Origin: Umbelopsis isabellina
Lineage: Eukaryota > Mucoromycota > Umbelopsidomycetes > Umbelopsidales > Umbelopsidaceae
Direction: 5' to 3'
Length of the DNA: 64,000 bases
NCBI GenBank assembly: GCA_016758905.1
Contig: JAEPQZ010000013.1
Span: 310,001-374,000, forward strand
Position numbers and translations under genes: made by a program. The notes beneath the pieces were generated by a model that was not told the DNA's origin, searched no databases, and saw only the letters and a list, made by a program, of their open reading frames with translations. Of this stretch, positions 22,067-31,627 are shown piece by piece (the first letter of the stretch is position 1; every line of letters begins with the position of its first letter).

Positions 22067-24518
22067 ATGTCCCTTTTGACTTTGAGACAGGAATTAGCTT
22101 TACTCTTTGATAACTACTTCATCCCCGCAACCATGCTGGATCATGGCTTGGTACTACTAGAAAAGGTTATAGATATTGAAGGGTCGACTGAAAGCTTTCT
22201 TAAACTAAAACCAAACGCTGGCTGGCACTCGATTAACCCTTCCATGAGGTGTTTGAACATGGTATATTTTCTCGTCAAAGAATTAGACGGTTCATCCGGA
22301 GATCAGCTTATGCGAGGAAGTCACATAAACGTAGGGCCGTCTACTCGCTTGTATGCAGGACAAACTATGGACTTTCGACGCCGCGAGTCACATCGCCATG
22401 GCCATCAGATGGCACAGTCGCACGTAAAAATCTGTATCGGTGAAAATTTAACGCATTATCAGATGGACTGTCTGGAAGTCACATTGATTGCTTTCTTGCT
22501 TTTGAAGTACGGCTTACGAACGACCAATCGCACGATTTATCCGCGATTCGTCTATGAGAATATACCAAGAAGCTTAGACATTGATGACCAAAGTCAAACA
22601 TCCTTCTTCGATCGTACACGGTACCCATACCATAGGTCTTGTTTCACGTGTTTTAATCGTTTCCACTGCTCCACCTATTACAAAGCTGAACAACCCGGAC
22701 TATCAGGGAATCCTTCAAGTCTGGATCAATCAAGTGGCCCAAGGAGTTCCTATTTCGAATCCACCAGTTGATGTGATGGCAGAAAGTGATACTTCCCCTA
22801 ATATGAGATTTCTTAGGGACCTTGTCCAAGAAGATCCTATTGATCCTGATCAAGGACCTGACCTGATGCAAATCGAGCCTGGCTATATACCGGATTTTAT
22901 AGATCTTTATCCCGACGAAGAATCAGATAATTATCGTGGTTTGGCCCGAGCTGTCTCTGTAGAACAAATTCGACGTGCTGATCGCAATGTCCCGTCAAAG
23001 TATCCAACAGCTAAACAGAGATGTTATAGTTATGCTAGGCGCACGCCCTACATTTCTGTATCCGCACCGTCAGAGGCGTCACTACTTTGTGGAGGTATGC
23101 CCCTTCGTAGACCTCATCTGGATGACACCATATAGATGTGGGTTTGTGTTCTGGTGGCCTCATCCTGGTCTACGAAGGTACACCAAAGTCGAAGTTAGAC
23201 AATTGCTTGAGCAATTGTTTCGCTTGTTAGCTCACAAACTGCATCTCCTGCTTTGGAAGCTAAAGAGGGAGCGGCCGTATCCGTTTGGACCGTTTACTGA
23301 AGGCTCGTACGGGGTGACGGAAGAGCAAGGGTATGCCATAATTGATTGGTTAGCCAATCAAGCCGTATCTCTGCAGGTACTTGGCTTATATAAAAAATAG
23401 AACAACATGTGGACAACTGCCGTCGATGATACCGCCACAGACGATATACACTCTTATACTTCAATCCCCCTTCGATGTGATATGCGAGTATGACATGAGT
23501 GCTAACAGGGTCATGGAAAATGACACCTTGACTGCGTTGTTTCCGGAGCGCCTCCAACAAGAGTTGCCAGAGATGACGCTCGCTGAGGTTTCGCGCACCT
23601 GGTCTGCCTCGACCACCAGCAGGCTGACAATGTCTGTCTTCAACGAATTGCCAACTACCATGGCTTGACAGAACCTGAACAGGCGATTCAGCTTCAGCGA
23701 GCAGCCCGATTTGAATATGATCGGCTCATGCAGCACAGGCTGAACCAGTACATAGAAAGTGGCCTTTTTGTTCCTTTTGAAACGAGGAACCAAGAGAGCA
23801 ATGGGCACGCTGGTGGAGATCGTACAACATGGAACTAATGCTACGAGGCAACAATGAAAGGTCAATCTTATATACCTGCTGCTGGTGTTCTCAATTGGCT
23901 AAGCGGACGCCTCCAGACAGCCATGGTAAGTAAACTTTAGCACCGTCAAAGATGGTTGCCCGAACGGAATGGCGCATAGCTTGGGCTGGTCAATTATCCC
24001 AGGTGACTATAGTCAGCAATTTCCCGGCTACAATATCTTCGCGTTGTTCCTGGAATCACTGCCGTCTGCTATTGTGATTAATAGCTGGCAATTGGCCCAT
24101 GCTTTTGCCGACTTCCTTTCCCTCAATGTTTTCCATCCACAAGGACGCATCATATACGAAAAATATCAACATGTTTTTGGGGCTATCCGCAATTATACTA
24201 CAAATGATAATAATAAGGGACATGGTAGTGCATTCGTAGTCAGTCTCAACAAAGCTATGGCCAAATTAACCAGGCTAGATCCTCTTCACAAAATCCAACT
24301 TGTTGTTAGACAAAAATACGAAGCAGAGATGAGAGGTATCAGAACTTCGGGCCAGGCTAGGTCTCTTTGCTATCCGCATGTTGACTGATGACGAGATGAC
24401 TCTGAAGTCGTTCGAAGACCTAGACTACCTTGATTATAGGCAAGCGTTCCGCTGGGAAGGACAAGATGACGTTATCGATGTTAGAAGAGAGGTTGAAGTT
24501 GTGGATCTGACGGAGTAA
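22067..24518 (+). CDS. Unrecognised gene inside the tRNA-flanked island (frames change; introns and/or decay)
   Basis: Starts at ATG 22067 (MSLLTLRQELALLFDNYF...) in good context and ends at TAA 24516-24518 in a clear C-terminal coding stretch. Coding-like translation runs nearly throughout but moves through all three frames several times. Some changes could be short introns; others leave almost no room for one, so the gene may be partly degraded. Visible traits: a helical N terminus, an acidic Asp/Pro/Glu-rich middle near 22770-22930, an aromatic basic patch near 23040-23380 (YPHRQRRHYF, WWPHPGLRRYTK), and a hydrophobic stretch near 24040 (FALFLESLPSAIVINSW). The last residues, EVEVVDLTE, match the SUMO-interaction motif consensus. 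No transposase, polymerase or nuclease motif is recognised. The function is unknown. Confidence 0.5.
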
Positions 24519-24884
24519 CGTGATAATGATGGAAATCAACCCTATTGCGCTGGTCGCATTGAATCATTCTCATAGCAAATATACATTTTATATCTTACAT
24601 TTCATCTTACTAGTCTTTATACTTTACTCTTACTTCATACAAATTTATCTGGCGATAGCAGTTGCTATTTTTACATGTACTCACAACCATATCTAATATA
24701 ATTCCCCATATCTTTTTTGCTTGGAAATAAATCAACTTTAAGTTTTTGTTTAACACTTATCATAGTACTGCTATACATTCGAAGCATTGATATTGTCGGC
24801 GTAACAATTTTGACGCCAGACTAATTGACTCTGAGCAAGTCGAAGCCATAATAGAGATTTCTTTAAGATTAATCATGACTAAAT
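24519..24884. other. Right interior of the island, no gene
   Basis: A/T-rich 3' region of the orphan gene. It contains copy C of the degenerate motif close to the right arm. No further coding potential seen. Confidence 0.5.
24828..24850 (+). repeat. Degenerate direct repeat, copy C
   Basis: Core GACTCTGAGCAAGTCGAAGCC, lacking the ACATTGAATGAC segment of copy B but then resuming with ATAATAGAG. It lies 35 bp inside the right arm. Confidence 0.45.
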
Positions 24885-25166
24885 TCGACATTGGTAAAAA
24901 AATTTAGAGTTTTTATGAAAAAAAATTGGAGACGCCGAGGATTGAACTCGGGGCTTCCCGCATGCAAAGCGGACACGCTACCACTGCGTCACGACCCCGT
25001 TTTTAGAAATTTCGTCAAAAAGTTGTGCAATTGAGCGGACGAACGTTATGATTGAAATGTCGATACAGCAGTATAGGCGGGTAGAGAGGAGCGTCAGTAG
25101 ACTTTCTGCAATAGAACATATGTACTGCTAGGCGTAGCAAGGTAGAAATAGTTTAAATGGTTTAGT
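24885..25166 (-). repeat. Right arm of long inverted repeat
   Basis: Reverse complement of the left arm, with the tRNA-Ala gene on the minus strand. The inner edge TCGACATTGGTAAA mirrors the left inner edge TTTACCATTGTCGA with one change. The outer edge is near GGTTTAGT at 25159-25166. Confidence 0.85.
24927..24998 (-). tRNA. tRNA-Ala (anticodon TGC), second copy
   Basis: All 72 nt are identical to the copy at 21202-21273, including the U5-U68 acceptor mismatch and the G3-U70 identity pair. A poly-T terminator follows on the minus strand (24918-24925). The two tRNA genes face each other across the 3.5-kb interior. Confidence 0.95.
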
Positions 25167-25726
25167 GTATTCATTCTGTGGTAAACCTATTTTCGGATAC
25201 TTAGGAATGGTTTTCGACAAACGATGTCTGATGGAACATCAAGAAGTAATGTATTAGAAACGGGTAAAAAAAAATGAGAAGTGATGGTTAGAAAATGCTG
25301 CAATTCATTCTATTCGTATTGTTAGAAGGTTTACGTCATTGCCAAGCATTGGCGCGTATGAATTGCTAGTGCATTTTATGCTGGGGAGCAGTCGCCTTAT
25401 TCAAGTACCATCCCATTGCTATATGCCTGCAGCCTGTTTATAAAACATGCAGCAAAAGAATGTAGAAATGGAAACATAAGAGGTTTTTTATAAACCTGCT
25501 TAATTCTGCTATATTAAAGTATAGCAATTTTTATCACAGGTTATTACTTCTGTTACAGTCAGCCCCCAGAAACAGTACATTTTGACACATATGTTGTTCT
25601 AATATATAGCATTAGTTTTGGGGTCAGACTAAGTTTGTTGGATTATTCCATCATGAAATGGTTGAATTGGTTTTATTTGATAACTACAATATTGTAGAAA
25701 CTAGATATGTAGGTATATCACATTAT
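25167..25726. other. Intergenic region right of the island
   Basis: About 560 bp with no supported gene. It contains 3' sequence of the CsbD-like gene at its right end. Confidence 0.55.
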
Positions 25727-26095
25727 TTACAAAGCACGATCATCCTTGAGGGCCTTGCCTTCGGCAACCTTGGCTTGGTTACCAGTGAGCTTTCCCTCAG
25801 CCTCCTTAGCGGTACCCTTGATCTTGTCACCCAATGGAACCTTGCCTTCGGCACGTTCGTTGACCTTGTGTTGGTCGTGGCGAGCTTCCTGGCGAGAGAC
25901 GGGGTTTCCTCCAGCAACGGGGTTGTGTTGGTCGTGCTTCTTGAGCTCATGTTCACCGAGACCGGCGGCACCAGCACCAATAGCGGCATCACGGCCAGTG
26001 TGTCCATGGCCGGCTTCGTGGCCACCGAGAGCACCAGCTCCGGCACCGAGGGCAGCATCGCGCTTGACGTGATCGTGGTGTTGAGTGTTGTCCAT
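25727..26095 (-). CDS. CsbD-like small hydrophilic stress protein
   Basis: Intronless 122-residue protein, start ATG at 26095 (MDNTQHHDHVKRDAALGAGA). The N-terminal half has two Gly/Ala/His-rich repeats (KRDAALGAGAGALGGHEAGH, then TGRDAAIGAGAAGLGEHELK). The C-terminal half carries a CsbD-type segment, GDKIKGTAKEAEGKLTGNQA, then KVAEGKA. It has no Cys or Trp, is very hydrophilic, and resembles LEA/hydrophilin proteins. CsbD is a bacterial sigmaB-regulated stress protein; similar fungal proteins are usually induced by stress or stationary phase, with unknown biochemical role. The coding region is notably more G+C-rich than its surroundings, with strongly biased codons, suggesting high expression. 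A good TATA box lies 54 bp upstream. Confidence 0.85.
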   Translation of the reverse strand: MDNTQHHDHVKRDAALGAGAGALGGHEAGHGHTGRDAAIGAGAAGLGEHELKKHDQHNPVAGGNPVSRQEARHDQHKVNERAEGKVPLGDKIKGTAKEAEGKLTGNQAKVAEGKALKDDRAL

Positions 26096-26571
26096 ATTGA
26101 TATTTAGTATTTGATTTGTATAATGTAAGTGGAGTGATGTTTCGTGGCCTTTATATACATTTTGCCAACTATGCAATGCGTTCATAACGACATAAATATA
26201 ATGTTCTCATCATGACGCGTCAATGACACCCGACCCCGACTGAAATTGTGAAATACCAAAATAGCCAAAATTAGAAGGTATTGACTGAGTTTCAAGTTCA
26301 ATAAGGTTTTTGTCGCTGCATGGAACACCGACTAATGTTGTAAAATTGCAAACTACAGTTCAATAGTAGGGTACACTCAAAATGACAGATGATGGAATCG
26401 AGGAAGCGAGCAATACTACATGAATTTAAAGAAGTTGATTTTGTTTACTTTGTGTCTAAAACGGACATTTATTTATGGGGATATGTTGTTTCGGTGTATA
26501 CCAACACGGAGGCGCCACGACACAAAACAAGTACAAATATCAATAGATCATGGTCGGGGAACTAGGTCAAA
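26096..26571. other. Promoter region of CsbD-like gene and 3' region of C1-THF synthase
   Basis: About 475 bp without a gene. It holds the TATA box listed separately and the 3' UTR of the next minus-strand gene. Confidence 0.55.
26149..26157 (-). promoter_or_regulatory. TATA box of the CsbD-like gene
   Basis: TATATAAAG on the minus strand, 54 bp before the ATG, allowing a 5' UTR of about 25 nt. A strong TATA box fits a highly inducible gene. Confidence 0.6.
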
Positions 26572-29500
26572 TTAGAATAAACCGGTGACATTACCGTCTT
26601 CGTCGAGGTCAACATCAAAGAAGCAGGGTCTAGTAGGTAACCCAGGCATAGTTTGCATGGCGCCAAGCAAAGGATAGAGGAAACCGGCACCTACTGATGC
26701 TCTAATATCGCGAATGGGAACAGTGAAACCTGTTGGAACACCCTTGAGGTTGGCATCGTGAGAGAATGAGTATTGTGTCTTAGCCATGCAAATAGGTAGA
26801 TCGCCAAAGCCTTGTGCGGTATATGTCTCGATCTTGCTCTTGGCGAGATCACTGAGTTCAATTCCATCAGCGCCATAGATTTCCTTGCAAATATGTTCAA
26901 TCTTTTCTTCAATGGGCTTGTTCAATTCATATAAGAAATTAAATTTCTTTTCGCGATCACAGGCTTGAATGACGGCTTCGCCAAGTTCGACGGCACCTGC
27001 GCCGCCCTTGGCCCAATGGTTACAAGTTACAGCATCGTTAGCACCAGCTTCGAGAGCGAGTTTTTGAATCAGCTTAAGCTCAGCGTCGGTGTCAGATCTG
27101 AAAAAAAAAAAAACGAATGTCATGAGTATCTGACTAGTGTTTCATGCTATAGCTATGAGAGTTCTCGTACGTGAATTTGTTAATGGCGACGACCACTGAA
27201 ACACCAAACTTCTTGGCATTTTCAATGTGCTTGACCAAGTTAGCGCAGCCCTTTTCAAGGAAATCTAGATTCTCTTCAGTGTAAGCATCGGGGAGCGGTT
27301 TGCCAGCAACGACTTCGGGAGCACCGCCATGCATCTTGAGTGCACGGACGGTGGCAACCAAGACAACAGCATCTGGTACCAAGCCAGACACTCTGCATTT
27401 GATGTCAAAGAACTTTTCCATACCCATGTCAGCGCCAAAACCGGCCTCAGTTACGACATAACCAGGTTCCATTTCTGGGCCATCGGAGCCAGCCAGCTTG
27501 AGAGCGATTCTGTCGGCAATGACAGACGAGTTTCCATGGGCAATGTTGGCAAAGGGGCCAGCATGAACAAGGACTGGAGTTCCCTCCAAAGTCTGCATAA
27601 TGTTAGGTTTGATAGCATCTTTCATAAGGACGGTCAAAGCACCTCCAATACCGATATCATCGGCCGTAACGGGTTGACCAGCTTTTGAGCTGGCAACCAC
27701 CATGCGACCCAGTCGGTCTCGCATATCCTTCAAGTCTGTAGCTAGAGCAAGAATGGCCATGACTTCACTGGCGACAGCAATGTCGAAACCAGTAGAGCGC
27801 TCTTGACCTTTTTCAGTGGGGGCTTGTCCAATGGTAATTTTTCTTAAGAAACGATCATTGATATCAACAACGCGTTGCCATGTAATAGTTTCAGGGTCGA
27901 TATCGAGACGAGCAAATTTGCTGATCTCCTCCGCATTCAGTTCTTCTGGTTTTTGCTTGTTGATACCAAGCTTCTCTAGTCGCTTGTACATGACTGGTGC
28001 AAATTTACGAACGCCCTTCTTGGCTGGACACAATCGATTGAACAATGCTTTGTCGGTCTGTGTAGCCTCATGGAACATGCGAGCGTCGATGGCAGCGGCC
28101 AAAAGATTGTTAGCGGCGGTCACAGCATGGATATCGCCAGTCAAATGCAGATTGAACTCGTCCATAGGGATGACTTGTGAATAGCCACCACCTGCTGCAC
28201 CACCTTTGATACCGAAGGTAGGACCTTGAGATGGTTGACGTACGCAAGCAAAGGCGACCTTATTGAGGTGAGCTCCCAAAGCTTGAACGAGACCAATGGT
28301 CGTAGTAGACTTTCCTTCACCGAGAGGAGTTGGGGTGATACTACATGATATGCTGATGAGTCATGATTGCAAATCAACTTATGTCACGTTCATTGACTTA
28401 CCCAGCGACGACAATATATTTACCATCTTGTCGGTAATGAAGTCTATCAAGAACATTCAAGCTGATTTTGGCTTTTGTTTGGCCATACAATTCATACTAA
28501 AGAAAAGCATGTTAGCAGCAGATATGAAGAATAGCAGCTTGCTCCAAGCACCACTGTGACTAATACGACCAACACGACCAATATGATCAATACAGCCAAC
28601 ATGATCAATGTGATCAAACGTGAACGTGTGGATGTACGCGTACTCACCTCGCTTCCAGAAAGACCTAATTCAACGCAGATATCCTGAACATTTTTTGGTT
28701 GTTGCGCAGAAGCGATATCGATATCAGAAGGGACCGGCTCCAAAAGATTTAGGGGCAAAGGCTGAATGGATCTTTTACGGCTTCTTTCAAAAGATCTTTG
28801 AGCACTGATCAAAGTGTTTTCCATCAACATAGCCACAGTCATGGGACCGACACCTCCAGGGACAGGAGTGATAGCGCTCGCCACCTCGGATGCCGCTGCG
28901 AAATCCACATCACCGACCCAGCGTTGACCGGCCTTCTTTGAGGAATCTTACATGAAGCGTAAGAAATTTGTTGATAATAAACGAGCGAGTGGGTTTTATT
29001 GCACTTACCGGCAACTGCGTTCATGCCAACATCGATGATAACGGCACCAGGCTTGATCCAATCACCTTTAACAAATTCAGTCTTGCCGATAGCAACAACA
29101 AGGATATCTGCTTGTCTGACCTAATGTAGTCATAAAGGTTTCAATAGACTAGCCTAGCAAGACAACATATAATGCATAATACGTACAATCTCTTCAACGT
29201 TTTGAGTTTTGGAATGACACAATGTTACAGTGGCATCTTCACTAGCTAGCAAAGTTGCAACAGGTGTTCCCTAAGGATTGCAATATTAAACAAAGAGACA
29301 ATGTAGTGTACAAAGCAGAGACTGTAAACTTACCACAATGTCACTTCTGCCAATTACAACTGCACGCTTGCCGGCAATGTCTTTGACCGACGACTTCAAT
29401 AGTTCAATCACAGCTCTAGGAGTGCAAGCCAAGAATTGAGGTTCACCAGTGCGCTTGGTCATATTACCAATGTTAATGGCATGGAACCTACGTTGACGTA

Positions 29501-30099
29501 TATATTAGCTCCCAGGTATTCGAAAATAGGTTTACCACAGTATGTGCTATGCAATTGTACATTGGACACCTACCCATCGACATCCTTTTGATAATCAATA
29601 GCCTCCACAACCGACGTTTCACTAATATGCTTTGGCAAGGGCATCTGAACAAGAACGCCATGAACATCATGTCTATCGTTGAGTTCCTTGACTTTACGCA
29701 AAAGATCAGCCTGGCTGACAGTTTCTGGTAGCTTCTCATGGGTAAAACTGATCCCAGTCTATTCGAGAACAACAAGGTAAGCGCTGGGGGACATTGGGGG
29801 TCATTTCCAGGGGTATGAAATAACAAACCTCATTAGCGGCCTTTTGCTTCATCTTAACATAAAGAGATGAGTCCTCCCGACCACCTACCTGCACAATGGC
29901 AAGGTGAGGATTGAAATGAGGGTACTTGGATTTAGTTTCAGCCAAGGTATCTTTCACACGGGTGCGAACCGATCTTCGGGGGGGGGGAGGAATGAGTACA
30001 AAGGATTGACGGTGAATTAAGGCAATGAGACAACATGGCCGATTGCTAGCCGTTCACTTACTGGGCCAAGGCTTTGCCGTCGATAAGTGTAGCGGTCAT
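26572..30099 (-). CDS. ADE3: C1-tetrahydrofolate synthase, cytoplasmic trifunctional (Ade3-like)
   Basis: Multi-exon minus-strand gene, ATG at 30099 ([13 protein letters not shown]), stop at 26572-26574, about 945 residues, equal to the usual family length. The N-terminal dehydrogenase/cyclohydrolase domain shows [20 protein letters not shown] (catalytic YxxxK), [41 protein letters not shown] and [20 protein letters not shown]. The C-terminal formate-THF ligase domain has the ATP-binding loop [64 protein letters not shown] and [19 protein letters not shown]. It interconverts 10-formyl-, methenyl- and methylene-THF for purine and thymidylate synthesis. No presequence is visible, so it should be the cytosolic form. 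Introns: one near 27100-27170, two at 28340-28400 and 28497-28647, and six at about 28945-30060. The 28497-28647 intron holds a 9-nt tandem repeat. Confidence 0.95.
28556..28618. repeat. 9-nt minisatellite in a C1-THF synthase intron
   Basis: Seven imperfect tandem units of consensus AYGAYCAAY (GTGACTAAT, ACGACCAAC, ACGACCAAT, ATGATCAAT, ACAGCCAAC, ATGATCAAT, GTGATCAAA). It lies wholly within the intron 28497-28647. Confidence 0.8.
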
Positions 30100-30451
30100 G
30101 ATGTAGCGAGTCGGTCGAGACAAAGGAACAAGAGTAATACGAGGCAGTAAGCGCGACAACAAGACCATACAGTTTTCAGCCTCCGGGGTGTAACCGAGCA
30201 AATAAACAACGAAAATTAGCCAGCCTGTGGCCCACGAACGTGGTGGATCACTTTCTATTAAATTTTACATGTTCACCACAACTCGGCACACCACTGATAG
30301 GGACCACGACTCGATATACTATTGATATAGAGTAAGCATCTCATCCCACAATCCTGTTTTAAAAAACAACAGCGTATTTCATTTAAAATTGATGTTATGT
30401 ACTCGATTTTTTCTTATTTTGATTAAAGTAAGGCTAAATGTTCTAAACTTT
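30100..30451. other. Intergenic: C1-THF synthase promoter and BCP1 3' end
   Basis: About 350 bp between two minus-strand genes; no further gene seen. Confidence 0.55.
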
Positions 30452-31464
30452 TTATAGAGCACAAGCTTGCTCTAATTCTTCTATCATGGGCTTCATCTTA
30501 CTTGCTCTCACAAACATAACCCTTCTTCCAGGGGCTATACCCATTTCTGAGAAAGCACGTCTCGCATCTGATGAGACTTCCTTGTCAGCATTGGTCTGCT
30601 TATAGTCGAATTGGATATCGGCATATGTTGCAATGATTTCGTCCTCTGGTTGGAAATAGTTAACTTCCAAGCCGCTGTTGGTCTTTGCCTTCTTTTTCTT
30701 TTGAGCAACAGGTCCCTCCATTCGATCATCGTCGTCATCTATGGTGGATGCGACTTCTTTAAAAGTCTTGGATATGAAGACATACCATTCAAAATTAAAC
30801 CCTCCAGCAGATGAATTTGCCTTTGACATCTCCTCGAACAACATGCTGTACATAGGGGGCATAATTTGCACGGGCATATTGATCAATCGTTCGGAAACAA
30901 CCAGGCCTACATCATGATTTTGATTTGGTTCTCTAGGTTGTAAAATTTCAGCAACTTGTGCTCGCATGGCAGCATCTTTGGTCGGACATTTCGACATGAT
31001 ATATTCTACTATTCCTTTGACACCAACATTATCCTAAGCGATGGTATGTAAGCATTGAGTTGATAATGCGAGAACAAAGAGCGAAATCTTCCTACCTTGT
31101 GCATATTGCTGTTGACGACTGTCAACAGAGCATATGGATCAGATTCTTTGCCGTCTACTTTGACAGTAGAGCCCACGGTCTGATTGATGATTACTTCAGA
31201 CATGCCGGACAAATCCAATAGTTCGGCATCAGCCGAGAAGAGCTGTGACAACAGTTTCTTGACAGCGTGAAAGTCAATGGGATCCAAGTCAAAGAAGTCA
31301 AAGTCGACGTCTATGATCTCCTGTAGGTCAGACAAAAGTTAGATCTCAGTCGAACCATCCGAGATTCAGCATCGAGCATGACTTACTTGTTCTTCATCGT
31401 CGGAATCGGCAGATATCTTGACCAAGTTGTCAGTTTTTGACTCTTCTGCTTTGCGTTTGCTCAT
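30452..31464 (-). CDS. BCP1: BCP1/BCCIP family nuclear protein
   Basis: Minus-strand gene of three exons, ATG at 31464 (MSKRKAEESKTDN) and stop at 30452-30454, about 295 residues, close to yeast Bcp1 (283). The acidic stretch DSDDEEQEIIDVDFDFFDLD is the family hallmark. Next come DFHAVKKLLSQLF, QTVGSTVKVDGKESDPYALL, LTVVN followed by NVGVKGIVEYIM, VGLVVSERLINMPVQIMPPM (the most conserved BCCIP segment), FNFEWYVFISKTFKEV, and a C-terminal YFQPEDEIIATYADIQFDYK. A Lys-rich patch (VAQKKKKAKT) may be a nuclear signal. Yeast Bcp1 is needed for nuclear export of Mss4 and acts as chaperone of ribosomal protein Rpl23. It diverges from SKP1 across 163 bp. Confidence 0.93.
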
Positions 31465-31627
31465 ACTTGAACCTCTTTTTTTTTTTTTTTTTTTGCTGCT
31501 AAGCTGCGACCATCTTTCGAAAATTTTGAAAGCCAGAAAATCGCGTCACGCTAGTGAGGTCATTCCCACCCGACAAAGTTCACTCACAGGCGATGCATTT
31601 TATACCACTTCCAACATCTTACACAAA
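31465..31627. promoter_or_regulatory. Divergent BCP1/SKP1 promoter with poly(dT) tract
   Basis: 163 bp between the two ATGs. A run of about 17 T's lies at 31477-31494, a nucleosome-excluding poly(dA:dT) tract common in fungal housekeeping promoters. Confidence 0.6.

Larger units (their letters stand above)
21037..25166. mobile_element. Inverted-repeat island with tRNA-Ala in each arm (unknown element or inverted duplication)
   Basis: Two arms in inverted orientation (21037-21365 and 24885-25166) enclose a 3,519-bp interior. Each arm holds, from outside to inside, about 165 bp of flank, a complete tRNA-Ala(UGC) gene, a poly-T stretch, and a motif ACCAxTGTCGA at the inner edge. The interior carries one unrecognised gene on the plus strand and three copies of a degenerate 25-nt motif, two near the left edge and one near the right. 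No transposase, integrase or reverse transcriptase motif was recognised. Either this is a mobile element whose terminal repeats contain a tRNA gene, or it is a local inverted duplication of a tRNA locus with a gene between. The sequence alone does not decide. Confidence 0.45.

Noticed and set aside
21037-25166. LTR retrotransposon explanation for the tRNA island
   Set aside because: The flanking repeats are inverted, not direct, and no reverse transcriptase, integrase or protease motif was recognised inside.
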